Notes: a model not told the origin generated them from the sequence alone. A stretch of DNA of 64,000 bases from Streptomyces spinosus (GCF_020400655.1 NZ_JAINRC010000002.1:434001-498000); one strand, 5' to 3'. Positions 10,352 to 19,519 are shown, counted from the stretch's first letter. A program made the numbers and translations.

Positions 10352-11068
10352 GTGACGGAGGCAGCGGAGCTTCCCCCCGCGCCCGAGCAGGCGCGCGAAG
10401 TGTTCGGTGACCGCTTCGCCGATGCGGTCCGCTATGCGGAACTGCTCGCCGAGGCGGGTGTCCAGCGCGGCCTGATCGGCCCGCGGGAAGTGCCCCGTCT
10501 GTGGGAGCGGCACATCCTGAACTGCGCGGTGCTCTCCGAGGCCGTCCCCGAAGGAGTGACGGTCTGCGATGTCGGTTCCGGCGCCGGGTTGCCGGGCATT
10601 CCGCTGGCCCTGGTCCGCGACGACCTGAACATCACGCTGCTGGAGCCCCTGCTGCGGCGGACCAACTTCCTCACGGAGGTCGTCGAGCTCCTCGGCCTGG
10701 ACCACGTCACCGTGGTGCGCGGCCGTGCCGAGGAGGTCCTGGGCAAGCTCCCTCCGGTCCATGTGGTGACCGCGCGGGCCGTGGCCCCGCTCGACCGCCT
10801 GGCCACCTGGGGCATCCCGCTGCTGCGGCCGTACGGCGAGATGCTCGCACTCAAGGGTGACACCGCCGAGGAGGAGCTGAAGGCCTCCGCTGCCGCGCTC
10901 AGCAAGCTGGGTGCGGTGGAGACGTCGATCCTCCACGTGGGTGAGGGCATTGTGGATCCGCTGTCGACGGTGGTGCGGGTCGAGGTCGGTGAGAGCCCTG
11001 GCGGCGTGCGCTTCGCCGCCAAGCGGGCGAAGGCGGCCCGGACGGGACGGACTCGCCGACGCCGCTGA
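10352..11068 (+). CDS. rsmG: 16S rRNA (guanine-N7) methyltransferase RsmG (GidB)
   Basis: RsmG methylates G527 (E. coli numbering) of 16S rRNA using S-adenosylmethionine; its loss gives low-level streptomycin resistance. The 238-residue protein has the SAM-binding motif [18 protein letters not shown] near residues 70-87 and a basic C-terminus. I start it at the GTG at 10352, behind GGAAGG, because the protein [21 protein letters not shown] begins there; an in-frame start 13 codons earlier looks poor. It precedes parA, the usual neighbour. Confidence 0.94.
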   Translation: MTEAAELPPAPEQAREVFGDRFADAVRYAELLAEAGVQRGLIGPREVPRLWERHILNCAVLSEAVPEGVTVCDVGSGAGLPGIPLALVRDDLNITLLEPLLRRTNFLTEVVELLGLDHVTVVRGRAEEVLGKLPPVHVVTARAVAPLDRLATWGIPLLRPYGEMLALKGDTAEEELKASAAALSKLGAVETSILHVGEGIVDPLSTVVRVEVGESPGGVRFAAKRAKAARTGRTRRRR

Positions 11069-11161
11069 TCCGTCCTGACGACGGGACGTACTCCACACAA
11101 GCTGCCAAACTTGCGCAAGCCGGAGTGTCGCAACGGTCCGGTCGCTGCCGCTGTGCATCGT

Positions 11162-11175
11162 GTTTCACGTGAAAC
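11162..11175. promoter_or_regulatory. parS site (perfect), parA leader
   Basis: This is an exact GTTTCACGTGAAAC, the 14-bp ParB-binding palindrome of Streptomyces. It lies 213 bp upstream of my chosen parA start, in the rsmG-parA gap (11069-11387) that should contain the parA promoters, so ParB bound here could affect parAB expression. It is the parS nearest to oriC in this window, about 6.3 kb from the last DnaA box. Confidence 0.93.
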
Positions 11176-11387
11176 GTCGCTCACTGCTGCACGGCATCAT
11201 CAGTCGTGGCCGCGCCGCGGCCGAACCTCGCGACCGGAAGCCTCTCGGTTCCCTGGGAGAGGTCGCCGCCCCGGACACTCCGGCCCCTTACCCGGCACCT
11301 CCGTCCCCCTCCAGGGGCTCGGAGTTGTCCACCGAGGTGGATTTCTCCACAGAAGACCAGGCCTCACTGGTTCACGACCCCGAAGAC

Positions 11388-12461
11388 ATGGGAGGCTCTG
11401 TTCATTGCGAGCCTGAAGTCGAGGAGAGTGAATCCTTGCGGTCCGACGCCAACATCGCGGGACCGATGACCGATCCGGTCCCCGGTCCCCGTACCGAGTC
11501 GATGGGGGCGGATGTTTCACGTGAAACACCGCCTCCGATGGACGACACTCCCATCGGTCGTGCGGCCCAACTGGCGGTGGAGGCTCTCGGCCGCGCCGGC
11601 GAAGGCCTGCCTCGACCGGAGCAGACCAGAGTCATCGTGGTCGCCAACCAGAAGGGGGGCGTGGGCAAGACGACGACGACCGTCAACCTTGCCGCTTCGC
11701 TGGCTCTGCACGGTGCCCGTGTCCTGGTGATCGACCTCGACCCCCAGGGCAACGCGTCCACGGCTCTCGGGATCGACCACCACGCCGACGTTCCGTCCAT
11801 CTACGACGTGTTGGTTGAAAGCAAGCCCCTCGCCGAGGTCGTCCAGCCGGTCGTCGATGTCGAAGGCCTCTTCTGCGCCCCCGCCACCATCGATCTCGCC
11901 GGTGCGGAGATCGAGCTGGTGTCCCTGGTAGCCCGCGAGAGCCGGCTCCAGCGGGCCATCCAGGCGTATGAGCAGCCGTTGGACTACATCCTCATCGACT
12001 GCCCGCCCTCGCTCGGCCTGTTGACGGTCAACGCGCTTGTCGCGGGCGCCGAGGTGCTCATTCCGATCCAGTGCGAGTACTACGCCCTGGAAGGCCTCGG
12101 CCAACTCCTGCGCAACGTCGACCTGGTGCGGGGGCACCTCAACCCCGCCCTGCATGTGTCGACCATCCTGCTCACCATGTACGACGGCCGGACGCGCCTT
12201 GCCTCCCAGGTCGCGGAAGAGGTGCGCAACCACTTCGGTGACGAGGTACTGCGGACGAGCATTCCCCGCTCCGTCCGTATCTCCGAGGCACCGAGTTACG
12301 GGCAGACGGTGCTGACTTACGATCCAGGATCGAGCGGCGCCCTCTCGTACCTTGAGGCGGCCCGAGAAATCGCGCTGAAGGGCATCGGCGTCAGCTACGA
12401 CGCGAGCCAGGCCCATATCGGCGCCCAGAAAGACCAGAGCATGGTGGAGGGGATCCAGTGA
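11388..12461 (+). CDS. parA: chromosome partitioning ATPase ParA
   Basis: ParA is a Walker-type ATPase that binds DNA non-specifically and positions ParB-parS complexes. The 357-residue protein has a variable N-terminus of about 80 residues, then the deviant Walker [19 protein letters not shown], and Walker [11 protein letters not shown] chose the ATG at 11388. The frame is open back to a GTG at 11160, which would add 76 codons of non-conserved sequence beginning inside a parS site. A second parS (11514-11527) lies within the coding sequence. parB overlaps by four bases. Confidence 0.93.
   Translation: MGGSVHCEPEVEESESLRSDANIAGPMTDPVPGPRTESMGADVSRETPPPMDDTPIGRAAQLAVEALGRAGEGLPRPEQTRVIVVANQKGGVGKTTTTVNLAASLALHGARVLVIDLDPQGNASTALGIDHHADVPSIYDVLVESKPLAEVVQPVVDVEGLFCAPATIDLAGAEIELVSLVARESRLQRAIQAYEQPLDYILIDCPPSLGLLTVNALVAGAEVLIPIQCEYYALEGLGQLLRNVDLVRGHLNPALHVSTILLTMYDGRTRLASQVAEEVRNHFGDEVLRTSIPRSVRISEAPSYGQTVLTYDPGSSGALSYLEAAREIALKGIGVSYDASQAHIGAQKDQSMVEGIQ
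11514..11527. promoter_or_regulatory. parS site (perfect) inside parA
   Basis: This exact GTTTCACGTGAAAC is read in the parA frame as Val-Ser-Arg-Glu-Thr (GTT TCA CGT GAA ACA). All five codons end in A or T, rare in this genome, which suggests that the DNA site rather than the peptide is selected. Confidence 0.93.
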
Positions 12462-13558
12462 GCGAGCGACGGAGGGGTCTGGGCCGTGGCCTCGGCGCAT
12501 TGATCCCTGCTGCCCCGGCGGAGAAGGCGCCGGCTCCGACGGCGATGGGGGGCGGAGGCTCCAGCACCTCCGGAACCGCTCCGGTGCTGACGACCGACCG
12601 CGGGGTGGCCGCGGCGAAGGTGGCCACACTGCCGCCGGTTGCACAGGAGACAGAGGTGCCCCCGGCCGGCCCGGCCGTGGAGGTGCCCGCATCGCCGATG
12701 GGCGCCCACTTCGCCGAGATCCCCCTGGACGCCATCACCCCGAACCCGCGCCAGCCGCGTGAGATCTTCGACGAGGACGCGCTCCAGGAACTGATCACCT
12801 CCATCAAGGAGGTCGGTCTCCTGCAGCCCGTCGTGGTGCGGCAGCTGGGTCCCGGCCGCTATGAGCTGATCATGGGTGAGCGGCGCTGGCGTGCGTGCCG
12901 CGAGGCCGGCCTGGAAGCCATCCCGGCCATCGTCCGGGCCACGGACGACGAGAAGCTCCTCCTGGACGCGCTGCTGGAGAACCTGCACCGTGCGCAGCTG
13001 AACCCGATCGAAGAGGCCGCCGCCTACGACCAGCTGCTCAAGGACTTCAACTGCACGCACGACCAGCTGGCCGACCGGATCGGCCGGTCCCGTCCGCAGG
13101 TCTCCAACACACTGCGTCTGCTGAAGCTGTCGCCGACCGTGCAGAAGCGGGTGGCGGCCGGAGTCCTGTCGGCCGGCCACGCCCGGGCGTTGCTGGCCGT
13201 CGAGGACTCCGAGGAGCAGGACCGGCTGGCGCACCGGATCGTGGCCGAGGGGCTGTCGGTGCGCTCCGTGGAAGAGATCGTGACGCTGATGGGCTCGCGG
13301 CCTCAGAAGGCGTCGCGCTCCCGGGGCCCCCGGGCCGGGTCGCTGCCCTCGCCGGCGCTGAGCGAGCTGGCCACCCGGCTCTCGGACCGCTTCGAGACAC
13401 GGGTGAAGGTGGAGCTGGGCCAGAAGAAGGGCAAGATCACCGTCGAGTTCGCCTCCGCGGACGATCTGGAGAGGATTCTCAGCACGCTCGCCCCCGGTGA
13501 GAAGCTGGCCCTTCAGAAGAGCCTTCAGGAGAGCGACGGCGAGGAGACGCACGACTGA
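12458..13558 (+). CDS. parB: chromosome partitioning protein ParB
   Basis: ParB is the CTP-dependent clamp that loads at parS and spreads to build the segregation complex. The 366-residue protein has a low-complexity N-terminus (about 1-85). It then has the CTP-binding region with [12 protein letters not shown] and [22 protein letters not shown], a helix-turn-helix ([20 protein letters not shown]) and a C-terminal dimerisation domain. It starts at a GTG overlapping the parA stop, so parAB is translationally coupled. A terminator follows. Confidence 0.97.
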   Translation: MSERRRGLGRGLGALIPAAPAEKAPAPTAMGGGGSSTSGTAPVLTTDRGVAAAKVATLPPVAQETEVPPAGPAVEVPASPMGAHFAEIPLDAITPNPRQPREIFDEDALQELITSIKEVGLLQPVVVRQLGPGRYELIMGERRWRACREAGLEAIPAIVRATDDEKLLLDALLENLHRAQLNPIEEAAAYDQLLKDFNCTHDQLADRIGRSRPQVSNTLRLLKLSPTVQKRVAAGVLSAGHARALLAVEDSEEQDRLAHRIVAEGLSVRSVEEIVTLMGSRPQKASRSRGPRAGSLPSPALSELATRLSDRFETRVKVELGQKKGKITVEFASADDLERILSTLAPGEKLALQKSLQESDGEETHD

Positions 13559-13589
13559 TCCTCGGGCGGCACCGCCCCGTGAGCAGGGG

Positions 13590-13632
13590 AGCGGACCGTG
13601 TCCGGTGTGTACCGGAACACGGTCCGCTCTTT
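13590..13632 (+). terminator. terminator after parB
   Basis: The arms AGCGGACCGTG-TCCGGT and ACCGGA-ACACGGTCCGCT form a 17-bp stem with one bulged base and a GTGT loop, followed by CTTTGCTTT. It closes parAB. The rest of 13633-13779 has no gene and would hold the promoter of the next one. Confidence 0.8.
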
Positions 13633-13779
13633 GCTTTGAGGCGGTATCGAGTGAATCCGATCGTGGATACGATGCGATCAGATAGGGCACATCCACCGGA
13701 CAGCGTCTGCATCTGTGAGTGGAAAGACGGGGGCAGCCGCTCGCGATGCGGCGGGCGAAGGAAGCGAGGATCAGCCTTC

Positions 13780-14397
13780 ATGGGGCGTCGGCTCGTGCCG
13801 CTCACACTGGACAACCTTCAGGACGTTCCCCACCGTTGTCGTTCGTGTGTCTTCTGGGAGCTCGACCCTGTCAGCGGTGAAGCGGCGGTGAAGGGGGGCA
13901 CGGCCGCGCTGGAGAAGGAATCCTGGATCTCCGCCGTTCTGCTGGACTGGGGGTCGTGCGGCCGGGTGGTGTACGTCGACGACGTACCGGCGGGCTTCGT
14001 CCTCTACGCCCCGCCGGCCTATGTCCCTCGCTCGACGGCCTTCCCCACGAGTCCGGTGTCGCCGGACGCCGTTCAGCTGATGACCGGCTTCGTCATGCCG
14101 GGATACCAGGGACAGGGTTTGGGCCGGGTGCTGGTGCAGACGGTCGCCAAGGATCTGCTGCGCCGGGGCTTCAGGGCGATCGAGGCCTTCGGTGACTCCC
14201 ACTGGAAGGAGCCCGCCTGTCTGCTGCCCGCCGAGCATCTGCTGGCCGTGGGCTTCAAGACGGTGCGACAGCACCCTACGCATCCCCGGCTGCGGCTGGA
14301 GTTGCGATCCACGCTCTCCTGGAAGGAAGACGTGGAGATGGCGCTCGACCGGCTCCTGGGAGCGGTCCAGAAGGAGCCCGCGCTGAGGCCGCTGTAG
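13780..14397 (+). CDS. GNAT-family N-acetyltransferase
   Basis: This 205-residue protein carries the GNAT core: MTGFVMPGYQGQGLGRVLVQTVAKDLLRRG near residues 98-127 matches motif A, where the Q/RxxGxG/A loop binds acetyl-CoA. The N-terminus holds HRCRSCVFWELDP, a conserved Cys-containing stretch of this Streptomyces subfamily. The ATG at 13780 follows GAAGCGAGGA. An acetyltransferase is commonly found directly after parB in Streptomyces. The substrate is unknown. Confidence 0.8.
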   Translation: MGRRLVPLTLDNLQDVPHRCRSCVFWELDPVSGEAAVKGGTAALEKESWISAVLLDWGSCGRVVYVDDVPAGFVLYAPPAYVPRSTAFPTSPVSPDAVQLMTGFVMPGYQGQGLGRVLVQTVAKDLLRRGFRAIEAFGDSHWKEPACLLPAEHLLAVGFKTVRQHPTHPRLRLELRSTLSWKEDVEMALDRLLGAVQKEPALRPL

Positions 14398-14415
14398 CGG
14401 AGAAGGCTCAATACG

Positions 14416-14445
14416 AAGGGGCCGACCCTTGCGGGTCGGCCCCTT
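14416..14445. terminator. bidirectional terminator between the GNAT gene and trxA
   Basis: A 13-bp perfect stem (AAGGGGCCGACCC / GGGTCGGCCCCTT) with a 4-nt loop lies between two convergent genes and can serve both. It is followed 3 bp later by a parS site. Confidence 0.85.
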
Positions 14446-14448
14446 CAT

Positions 14449-14462
14449 GTTTCACGTGAAAC
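14449..14462. promoter_or_regulatory. parS site (perfect), between GNAT gene and trxA
   Basis: An exact GTTTCACGTGAAAC is wedged between the bidirectional terminator (14416-14445) and the trxA stop codon at 14464-14466. It therefore lies in the 3' untranslated RNA of trxA. Confidence 0.93.
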
Positions 14463-14463
14463 G

Positions 14464-14796
14464 TCACTTGGTGATGAACTCTTCGAGGTCACGGAGAAGC
14501 GCGGCCTTGGGCTTGGCGCCGACGATGGTCTTGGCAACCTCGCCGCCCTGGTAGACGTTCAGGGTCGGGATGGACATGACGCCATACTTGGCGGCCGTGC
14601 CCGGGTTCTCGTCGATGTTGAGCTTGACGATCTCGATCTTGTCGCCGTGCTCGGCGGCGATCGCCTCCAGGGACGGGGCGATCTGACGGCACGGGCCGCA
14701 CCACGCCGCCCAGAAGTCCACGAGGACAGGCTTGTCGCTCTTGAGGACCTCCTGATCGAAGGAGTCGTCGGTCACAGTCTTCAGGTTGCCGGCCAC
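14464..14796 (-). CDS. trxA: thioredoxin
   Basis: This is a 110-residue thioredoxin with the redox-active WCGPC motif at about residues 31-35, FWAAWCGPCRQIAP context and the cis-proline loop MSIPTLNVYQGG. It reduces protein disulfides using electrons from TrxB. It lies 48 bases downstream of trxB on the same strand and shares its SigR-type promoter. Confidence 0.96.
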   Translation of the reverse strand: MAGNLKTVTDDSFDQEVLKSDKPVLVDFWAAWCGPCRQIAPSLEAIAAEHGDKIEIVKLNIDENPGTAAKYGVMSIPTLNVYQGGEVAKTIVGAKPKAALLRDLEEFITK

Positions 14797-14844
14797 GGTG
14801 GGCTCCTTACCTTGGTCGTGCGGTGGGGTGAGGGAGAGGGAAGG

Positions 14845-15813
14845 TCAGACGGCGGTCTTCTCGGGCTCCGCCTTCTCCTCGTCCGCGAGGGCGGCGAGGA
14901 AGCGCTCGGCGTCCAGGGCGGCGGAGCAGCCGGTGCCGGCCGCAGTGATCGCCTGGCGGTAGGTGTGGTCCACCACGTCACCGGCGGCGAAGACACCGGA
15001 CAGGTTGGTGCGGGTGGACGGGGAGTCGACCTTCAGGTAGCCCTCCTCGTCCAGGTCCAGCTGGCCCTTGAACAGCTCGGTGCGCGGGTCGTGGCCGATC
15101 GCGATGAACAGGCCCGTCGCGGGCAGCTCGGACAGCTCGCCGGTCTTGACGTTGCGCAGCGTAAGACTGGAGAGCTTCTGGTCTCCGTGGATCTCGGCGA
15201 CCTCGCTGTCCCAGACGAACTTGATCTTCGGGTCACCGAAAGCACGCTCCTGCATCGCCTTGGAGGCGCGCAGGGTGTCCCGGCGGTGGACGATCGTCAC
15301 GGACTTGGCGAACCGCGAGAGGAAGGTGGCCTCCTCCATCGCGGTGTCGCCGCCACCGATCACGGCGATGTCGTGGTCCTTGAAGAAGAACCCGTCACAG
15401 GTGGCGCACCAGGAGACGCCACGGCCGGAGAGCGCGTCCTCGTTCGGCAGGCCCAGCTTGCGGTGCTGGGAGCCGGTGGTGACGATGACGGCCTTCGCCC
15501 GGTGGACCGTGCCCGCGGTGTCGGTGACGGTCTTGATCTCACCGGTGAGGTCGACGGAGACGACGTCGTCCGGGATCAGCTCGGCGCCGAATCGTTCGGC
15601 CTGGGCGCGCATGTTGTCCATGAGCTCGGGGCCCATGATGCCGTCGCGGAAGCCCGGGAAGTTCTCCACCTCGGTGGTGTTCATCAGCGCACCACCCGAG
15701 GTGACAGCTCCTTCGAACACCAGGGGCTTCAGCGACGCACGGGCGGTGTAGAGCGCCGCCGTGTAGCCTGCGGGCCCGGAGCCGATGATGATCACGTTAC
15801 GGACGTCGCTCAC
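14845..15813 (-). CDS. trxB: thioredoxin reductase (NADPH)
   Basis: This FAD enzyme transfers electrons from NADPH to thioredoxin. The 322-residue protein has the FAD-binding [18 protein letters not shown] near residue 9-26, the redox-active CATC at 136-139, the NADPH-binding [11 protein letters not shown] and a C-terminal FAD motif [11 protein letters not shown]. The length is normal. It is first in a trxB-trxA operon. Confidence 0.97.
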   Translation of the reverse strand: MSDVRNVIIIGSGPAGYTAALYTARASLKPLVFEGAVTSGGALMNTTEVENFPGFRDGIMGPELMDNMRAQAERFGAELIPDDVVSVDLTGEIKTVTDTAGTVHRAKAVIVTTGSQHRKLGLPNEDALSGRGVSWCATCDGFFFKDHDIAVIGGGDTAMEEATFLSRFAKSVTIVHRRDTLRASKAMQERAFGDPKIKFVWDSEVAEIHGDQKLSSLTLRNVKTGELSELPATGLFIAIGHDPRTELFKGQLDLDEEGYLKVDSPSTRTNLSGVFAAGDVVDHTYRQAITAAGTGCSAALDAERFLAALADEEKAEPEKTAV

Positions 15814-15884
15814 GGCTTGATTCCTCGTCTCTGGTCTGCGTCAGTCGACCGGTGGGAGCTCCTTTCGGAGCTCTCACCCCACCC

Positions 15885-15910
15885 AACGGATCCTACGGGC
15901 CCTGCATTCC
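15885..15910 (-). promoter_or_regulatory. SigR-type promoter of trxBA
   Basis: On the minus strand GGAAT (15910-15906) and GTT (15887-15885) are separated by exactly 18 bp, the GGAAT-N18-GTT consensus of the thiol-oxidative-stress sigma factor SigR. It is about 70 bp ahead of the trxB start. In S. coelicolor trxBA is a known SigR target, so this element is expected. A 9-bp hairpin (GGGAGCTCC-TTTC-GGAGCTCTC, one mismatch, 15854-15875) lies in the leader. Confidence 0.88.
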
Positions 15911-15966
15911 CGGTGTGCCCCGGCACACGCGCGCTCAGGAACGACCGAAGGAGTGTTCCAGCCGGC

Positions 15967-16908
15967 TCAGTGACGAGCGACGGACTGTTTCAGCAGAACC
16001 GTGCCGGCAGAAGCCGTCTGCTGGTGCACACAGACGGCGTCGACCACATAGGCGGTGACCCGCTTGCTGTCGTGTGCGTCGGCCAGGACGACGAGGTAGG
16101 CGGCCTTCCCCGCGTACGTTCCCGTCTTGGCGGCCAGGACGTCAGTGCTCGCGTTGAGCGCTCGCCGGACGCAGTCGGGGACCGGAACCGTGGTCTGAAG
16201 CAGGGTGTTGGGGCCCTGGGTGGACCCGGGTGTGTCCGACCCGTCGTGACCGCCCAGCCGAGGCTTCACGCTGTCCGGCGGCAGACCCTCCTTGGTGCTG
16301 AGGAGGGTCTGCACCTGGTTCTGCACGCTGTCACCGGAGAAGGTGTCAGTGGAGACGGTCGGTGTCCCGTGGGCGGTCGTGTGGTCGGTCGTGTCCCCGA
16401 GCGACTTCACGACCAGCCCTCCGGCACCCAGTACCGCAGCGGTGAGAACCGCGCCCAGGACGAGCCGCCCACGGCGCCGCCCGCGCTGCGGGCCTTCACG
16501 TCCGGGGCCGATCCCCGCACGTGGGCGTCCGGCGGGGCGGTCGACGGGGTGACCAGCGGCAGGAGCAGTGGAGTGGACGCCGGGGTGGGTCGTGGGGTGC
16601 GCGGTGGTGGGTGATGTTTCACGTGAAACATCGCCTGCGGTGTCCTCGCCACCCGCGTTCCGTGGTGCCTCGGCTGCGAGGGCGGCGCCGATGCGCTCGA
16701 CCACATCGTCCGGCATACGCTCCGGCGCGGGCACGGACCCCAGCAGGCCCCGGATCTCCTCCAGCGAGGTGTAGATGTCCGCGCACGCCTCGCACGCGTC
16801 CAGATGGCGCCGTACGTCGGTGCTGCGGTCCGGGTGGAGGAGGCCCTCGGTGAGGTCGGAGATCTCCGCGACGTCCGGGTGCCCGGCCGCGTCTGTCGTG
16901 GAAGTCAC
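15967..16908 (-). CDS. zinc-finger anti-sigma factor for SigM (membrane protein)
   Basis: The 313-residue protein begins with a ZAS-type anti-sigma domain, with the H-x3-C-x2-C metal motif in RRHLDACEACADIY near residues 28-41. A proline-, glycine- and arginine-rich linker follows, then one membrane segment (LVLGAVLTAAVLGAGGLVV, about residues 155-175) and an extracytoplasmic C-terminal domain of about 130 residues. The GTG at 16908 follows GGAGGTG and overlaps the sigM stop by four bases, the hallmark of a sigma/anti-sigma pair. A parS site (16616-16629) lies in the linker codons. Confidence 0.88.
   Translation of the reverse strand: MTSTTDAAGHPDVAEISDLTEGLLHPDRSTDVRRHLDACEACADIYTSLEEIRGLLGSVPAPERMPDDVVERIGAALAAEAPRNAGGEDTAGDVSRETSPTTAHPTTHPGVHSTAPAAGHPVDRPAGRPRAGIGPGREGPQRGRRRGRLVLGAVLTAAVLGAGGLVVKSLGDTTDHTTAHGTPTVSTDTFSGDSVQNQVQTLLSTKEGLPPDSVKPRLGGHDGSDTPGSTQGPNTLLQTTVPVPDCVRRALNASTDVLAAKTGTYAGKAAYLVVLADAHDSKRVTAYVVDAVCVHQQTASAGTVLLKQSVARH
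16616..16629. promoter_or_regulatory. parS site (perfect) inside the anti-sigma gene
   Basis: An exact GTTTCACGTGAAAC sits in the linker region of the anti-sigma factor and, on the minus strand, encodes Val-Ser-Arg-Glu-Thr in the same codon phase as the site in parA. Confidence 0.93.
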
Positions 16909-17654
16909 GCTCGCCCACCTCCGCCCTTCACTACGGCTGAATCGCTCGGACCCACGTCCCGGGGATGTCCGCTCGGTGACCCCGTTGCCGGTGGGACGGA
17001 TGACCCCTGCCCCCGGTTCCGTTCCGGGCCGGCTTCTTTCCCGCCCCCGGCACCGGTCGATCGCACCCCCGGGGTGCCTTCGGGCCGTAGATGGGTGAGC
17101 AGCGGCAGCAGCCTGGCCCGGCCCCGGGCGCACCGGCTCTTCACCGTGCCCGTCGGGACATCGAGGATTCGTGCGGCTTCCGCCACGGGGTAGCCCTGCA
17201 TGTCCACCAGGACCAGAGCGGCCCGCTGCTCCGGCGGAAGGGTGCCGAGCGCCTCGAGGAGCTGGCGATGCACGTCCTTCCGCTCGGCCGGCGCCGAGGC
17301 GGACTCGTACGGCTCCAGCAGCTGCTCCAGCCGCTCGGTGTCGTCGACCGGGGCCGTCTTCCGCGAGGCCGCCTTACGAGCCCGGTCCAGGCAGGCGTTC
17401 ACCGTGATCCGGTGCAGCCACGTCGTGACGGCCGACTGGCCCCGGAACGTGTGGGCGGCCCGGTACGCCGACACCAGGGCGTCCTGGACCGCGTCAGCGG
17501 CCTCCTCGCGGTCCCCCAGGGTCCGCAGGGCGACCGCCCACAGCCGGTCCCGGTGGCGCCGTACGATCTCACCGAAGGCCTCGGGGTCGCCTTCCACGTG
17601 GCGGGCGAACAGGTCGCTGTCGCCCACCCCGTCGTATCCGGCGCCGTCCGCCAT
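16905..17654 (-). CDS. sigM: ECF RNA polymerase sigma factor, SigM-like
   Basis: The 249-residue protein has sigma region 2 (EAFGEIVRRHRDRLWAVALRTLGDREEAADAVQDALVSAYR, split here only by description, about residues 25-66). It also has region 4 (LPPEQRAALVLVDMQGYPVAEAARILDVPTGTVKSRCARGRARL, about 145-188) with its DNA-binding helix-turn-helix. A Gly/Pro/Ser-rich tail of about 55 residues follows. Its 4-base overlap with the anti-sigma gene, and its place beside trxBA, match the sigM locus of S. coelicolor. Confidence 0.9.
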   Translation of the reverse strand: MADGAGYDGVGDSDLFARHVEGDPEAFGEIVRRHRDRLWAVALRTLGDREEAADAVQDALVSAYRAAHTFRGQSAVTTWLHRITVNACLDRARKAASRKTAPVDDTERLEQLLEPYESASAPAERKDVHRQLLEALGTLPPEQRAALVLVDMQGYPVAEAARILDVPTGTVKSRCARGRARLLPLLTHLRPEGTPGVRSTGAGGGKEAGPERNRGQGSSVPPATGSPSGHPRDVGPSDSAVVKGGGGRA

Positions 17655-17679
17655 CTGCCCCTCCGGTCCGGGTGAGACG

Positions 17680-19401
17680 TCAGCCCGTGAACTTCACTTC
17701 GCCGATGGCCTGCTTGTAGCCGGCACTGGCGTACAGCGTGGAGTCGTACCCCGAGTTGGGCACAGCCGTCAGCCAGACGAGCACGTACTGCGTCTTGACC
17801 GGCTTGGTGGCCTTCACCGTGGCCGTGGTGCCCGTCGTCGTCGCGCTGCCGATCTTCGTCATGGAATCCAGCGAGGCCGGGGACAGCGAACCCGCGGCAT
17901 AGAGCTCGACCGTCGTGTGGTCGCCGGCGTAACGGAGGTCGATGGTGGCCGTGCTGAGCTGCTTGGCCGAGCCGAGGTCGTACACGATGCCGACGCCCGG
18001 CTTGAACGGCGCGATCGTCGGACCTTCGTTGAAGCTCTTGGTCTTCCAGTACGTCGAGGCGTCGCCGTCGTACGTCTTGGGGACGTTGCCCGGACTCTGG
18101 GCGTCACCCTTGGCGACGAACTCCTGGCCGTTCTGGATCTTTATGGGAGTCGGCTTCGGCTTCAGGACGTTCTTGTCGCCGCCGTCCGTCGTCTGGCTCT
18201 TGTTGGTGTCGTCCGACTTCCCGCCCTGGTCCATCAGAGCGTCCGCCAGCTGCCAGCTGCCCAGACCCAGGGCGGCGATGAGTAGGGCCGACACCGCCCA
18301 CTTCAGGGCCTTGCCGGTACGGCTCTGCAACGGTGGTGGCGGGGGAGCCATCGCCTGGGTGACCCCCGGGTGCGGGGCCGGGCGGCCGTAGGTGCCCTGC
18401 TGGTAGGTCGTGCGCTGGTACTCCGGAGGGGCCGTGAACGCCGGCTCGGGCGGGCGGATGCGCGGCATCTCACCGATCGCCTTAACCAGCTCCTCCGGGG
18501 TGGTGCACGGAGCCTCGTGGCGGGACGCCGTGGCACCGTCGTTGACGAGGGCGCGCATGGCGAGTTCGGACAGGCCGCGATGCACTCCGGCCCGCACCTG
18601 GTCCGGAGGGATGAGGCCGATGTCCTTGGGGAGACCGGACAGACCGTAGGCGTCGCTCTCGTAGGGCCAGCGCTGGGTCAGCGCCGCGTACAGCAGGGCG
18701 CCGATCGCCTCGGTGTCGGTGCGCTGCGGGGTGTCGGAGCTGATGCCCCGCAAGGCGGCGTTCACGGCCAGGCCCCGGATACGCCACTGGCCGGTGGAGG
18801 CGCGCAGCACGGCGTTCGGGTTCAGCCGCAGATGGGCCAGACCCTCCCGGTGCGCGGCGGCCATGGCGGAGGCGACCTGACTGACCATCTGGTAGGCGTC
18901 GTGCGGCTCCAGCGGGCCGCCGGCGAGCAGGGTGGACAGTTCGGTGGCGTCGGGCAGCCACTCGTGGACGACGTAGACGAGGTCGTTGTCCTCGACGGCG
19001 TCGAGGACCTGGACGAAGCGCGGGTCGCCGAGGAGTGCCGAGGAACGGGCGGCCGCGAGGACGGCGCGGGCCCGGGTGTGGTCCGCAGGAAGTACGTGGA
19101 CACCGACGGCACGACGGAGTTTCTCGTCGACCGCACGCCAACTGCTGAATCCGTCCAGACGGGTGACGCACTCCTCCAGCCGGTAGCGTCTGGCGAGCTT
19201 GTGACCGCTGTGCAACTCCGGAGACGAAGTCTTCCGTCCGGGACCTTCGGTTCCGCCGCTCCCCTGTGCCTCCACGCTGTCCGTGTCCCGCTCCGGGTTC
19301 TTGGCCACCCCGTCGGCCGTGGACTGGTCCGCCTTGGCGGTCAGCGGTTGCTCACCGCTGTTGTCTGCCACGTCGACGGCAGCCGTGCTCCGTTCCGCCA
19401 C
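17680..19401 (-). CDS. membrane pseudokinase with extracytoplasmic discoidin-like domain (MurJ-associated)
   Basis: The 573-residue protein has a Ser/Thr-kinase-like domain (about residues 65-310) that lacks the catalytic residues. The HRD position reads HLRLNPNAVL, no DFG is present (RGLAV instead) and no VAIK lysine is evident. A proline-rich linker, one membrane segment (about 366-385) and a roughly 130-residue C-terminal domain resembling F5/8-type (discoidin) carbohydrate-binding modules follow. In mycobacteria an equivalent pseudokinase is fused to MurJ (Rv3910) and recruits FhaA; here it is a separate gene next to murJ. Start uncertain: GTG at 19401 behind GGGGAGG, or GTG at 19461. Confidence 0.78.
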   Translation of the reverse strand: MAERSTAAVDVADNSGEQPLTAKADQSTADGVAKNPERDTDSVEAQGSGGTEGPGRKTSSPELHSGHKLARRYRLEECVTRLDGFSSWRAVDEKLRRAVGVHVLPADHTRARAVLAAARSSALLGDPRFVQVLDAVEDNDLVYVVHEWLPDATELSTLLAGGPLEPHDAYQMVSQVASAMAAAHREGLAHLRLNPNAVLRASTGQWRIRGLAVNAALRGISSDTPQRTDTEAIGALLYAALTQRWPYESDAYGLSGLPKDIGLIPPDQVRAGVHRGLSELAMRALVNDGATASRHEAPCTTPEELVKAIGEMPRIRPPEPAFTAPPEYQRTTYQQGTYGRPAPHPGVTQAMAPPPPPLQSRTGKALKWAVSALLIAALGLGSWQLADALMDQGGKSDDTNKSQTTDGGDKNVLKPKPTPIKIQNGQEFVAKGDAQSPGNVPKTYDGDASTYWKTKSFNEGPTIAPFKPGVGIVYDLGSAKQLSTATIDLRYAGDHTTVELYAAGSLSPASLDSMTKIGSATTTGTTATVKATKPVKTQYVLVWLTAVPNSGYDSTLYASAGYKQAIGEVKFTG

Positions 19402-19519
19402 CGTCGTCCCTGCCTCCCCATCCGTTGCACGCTGTCCGACGCCGAAACCAATTGTGCCCACAGTCCGCCGCTATGCACGACACACAGCGGCGGACGATGG
19501 TTGTGCGCCTACCCCCGCC

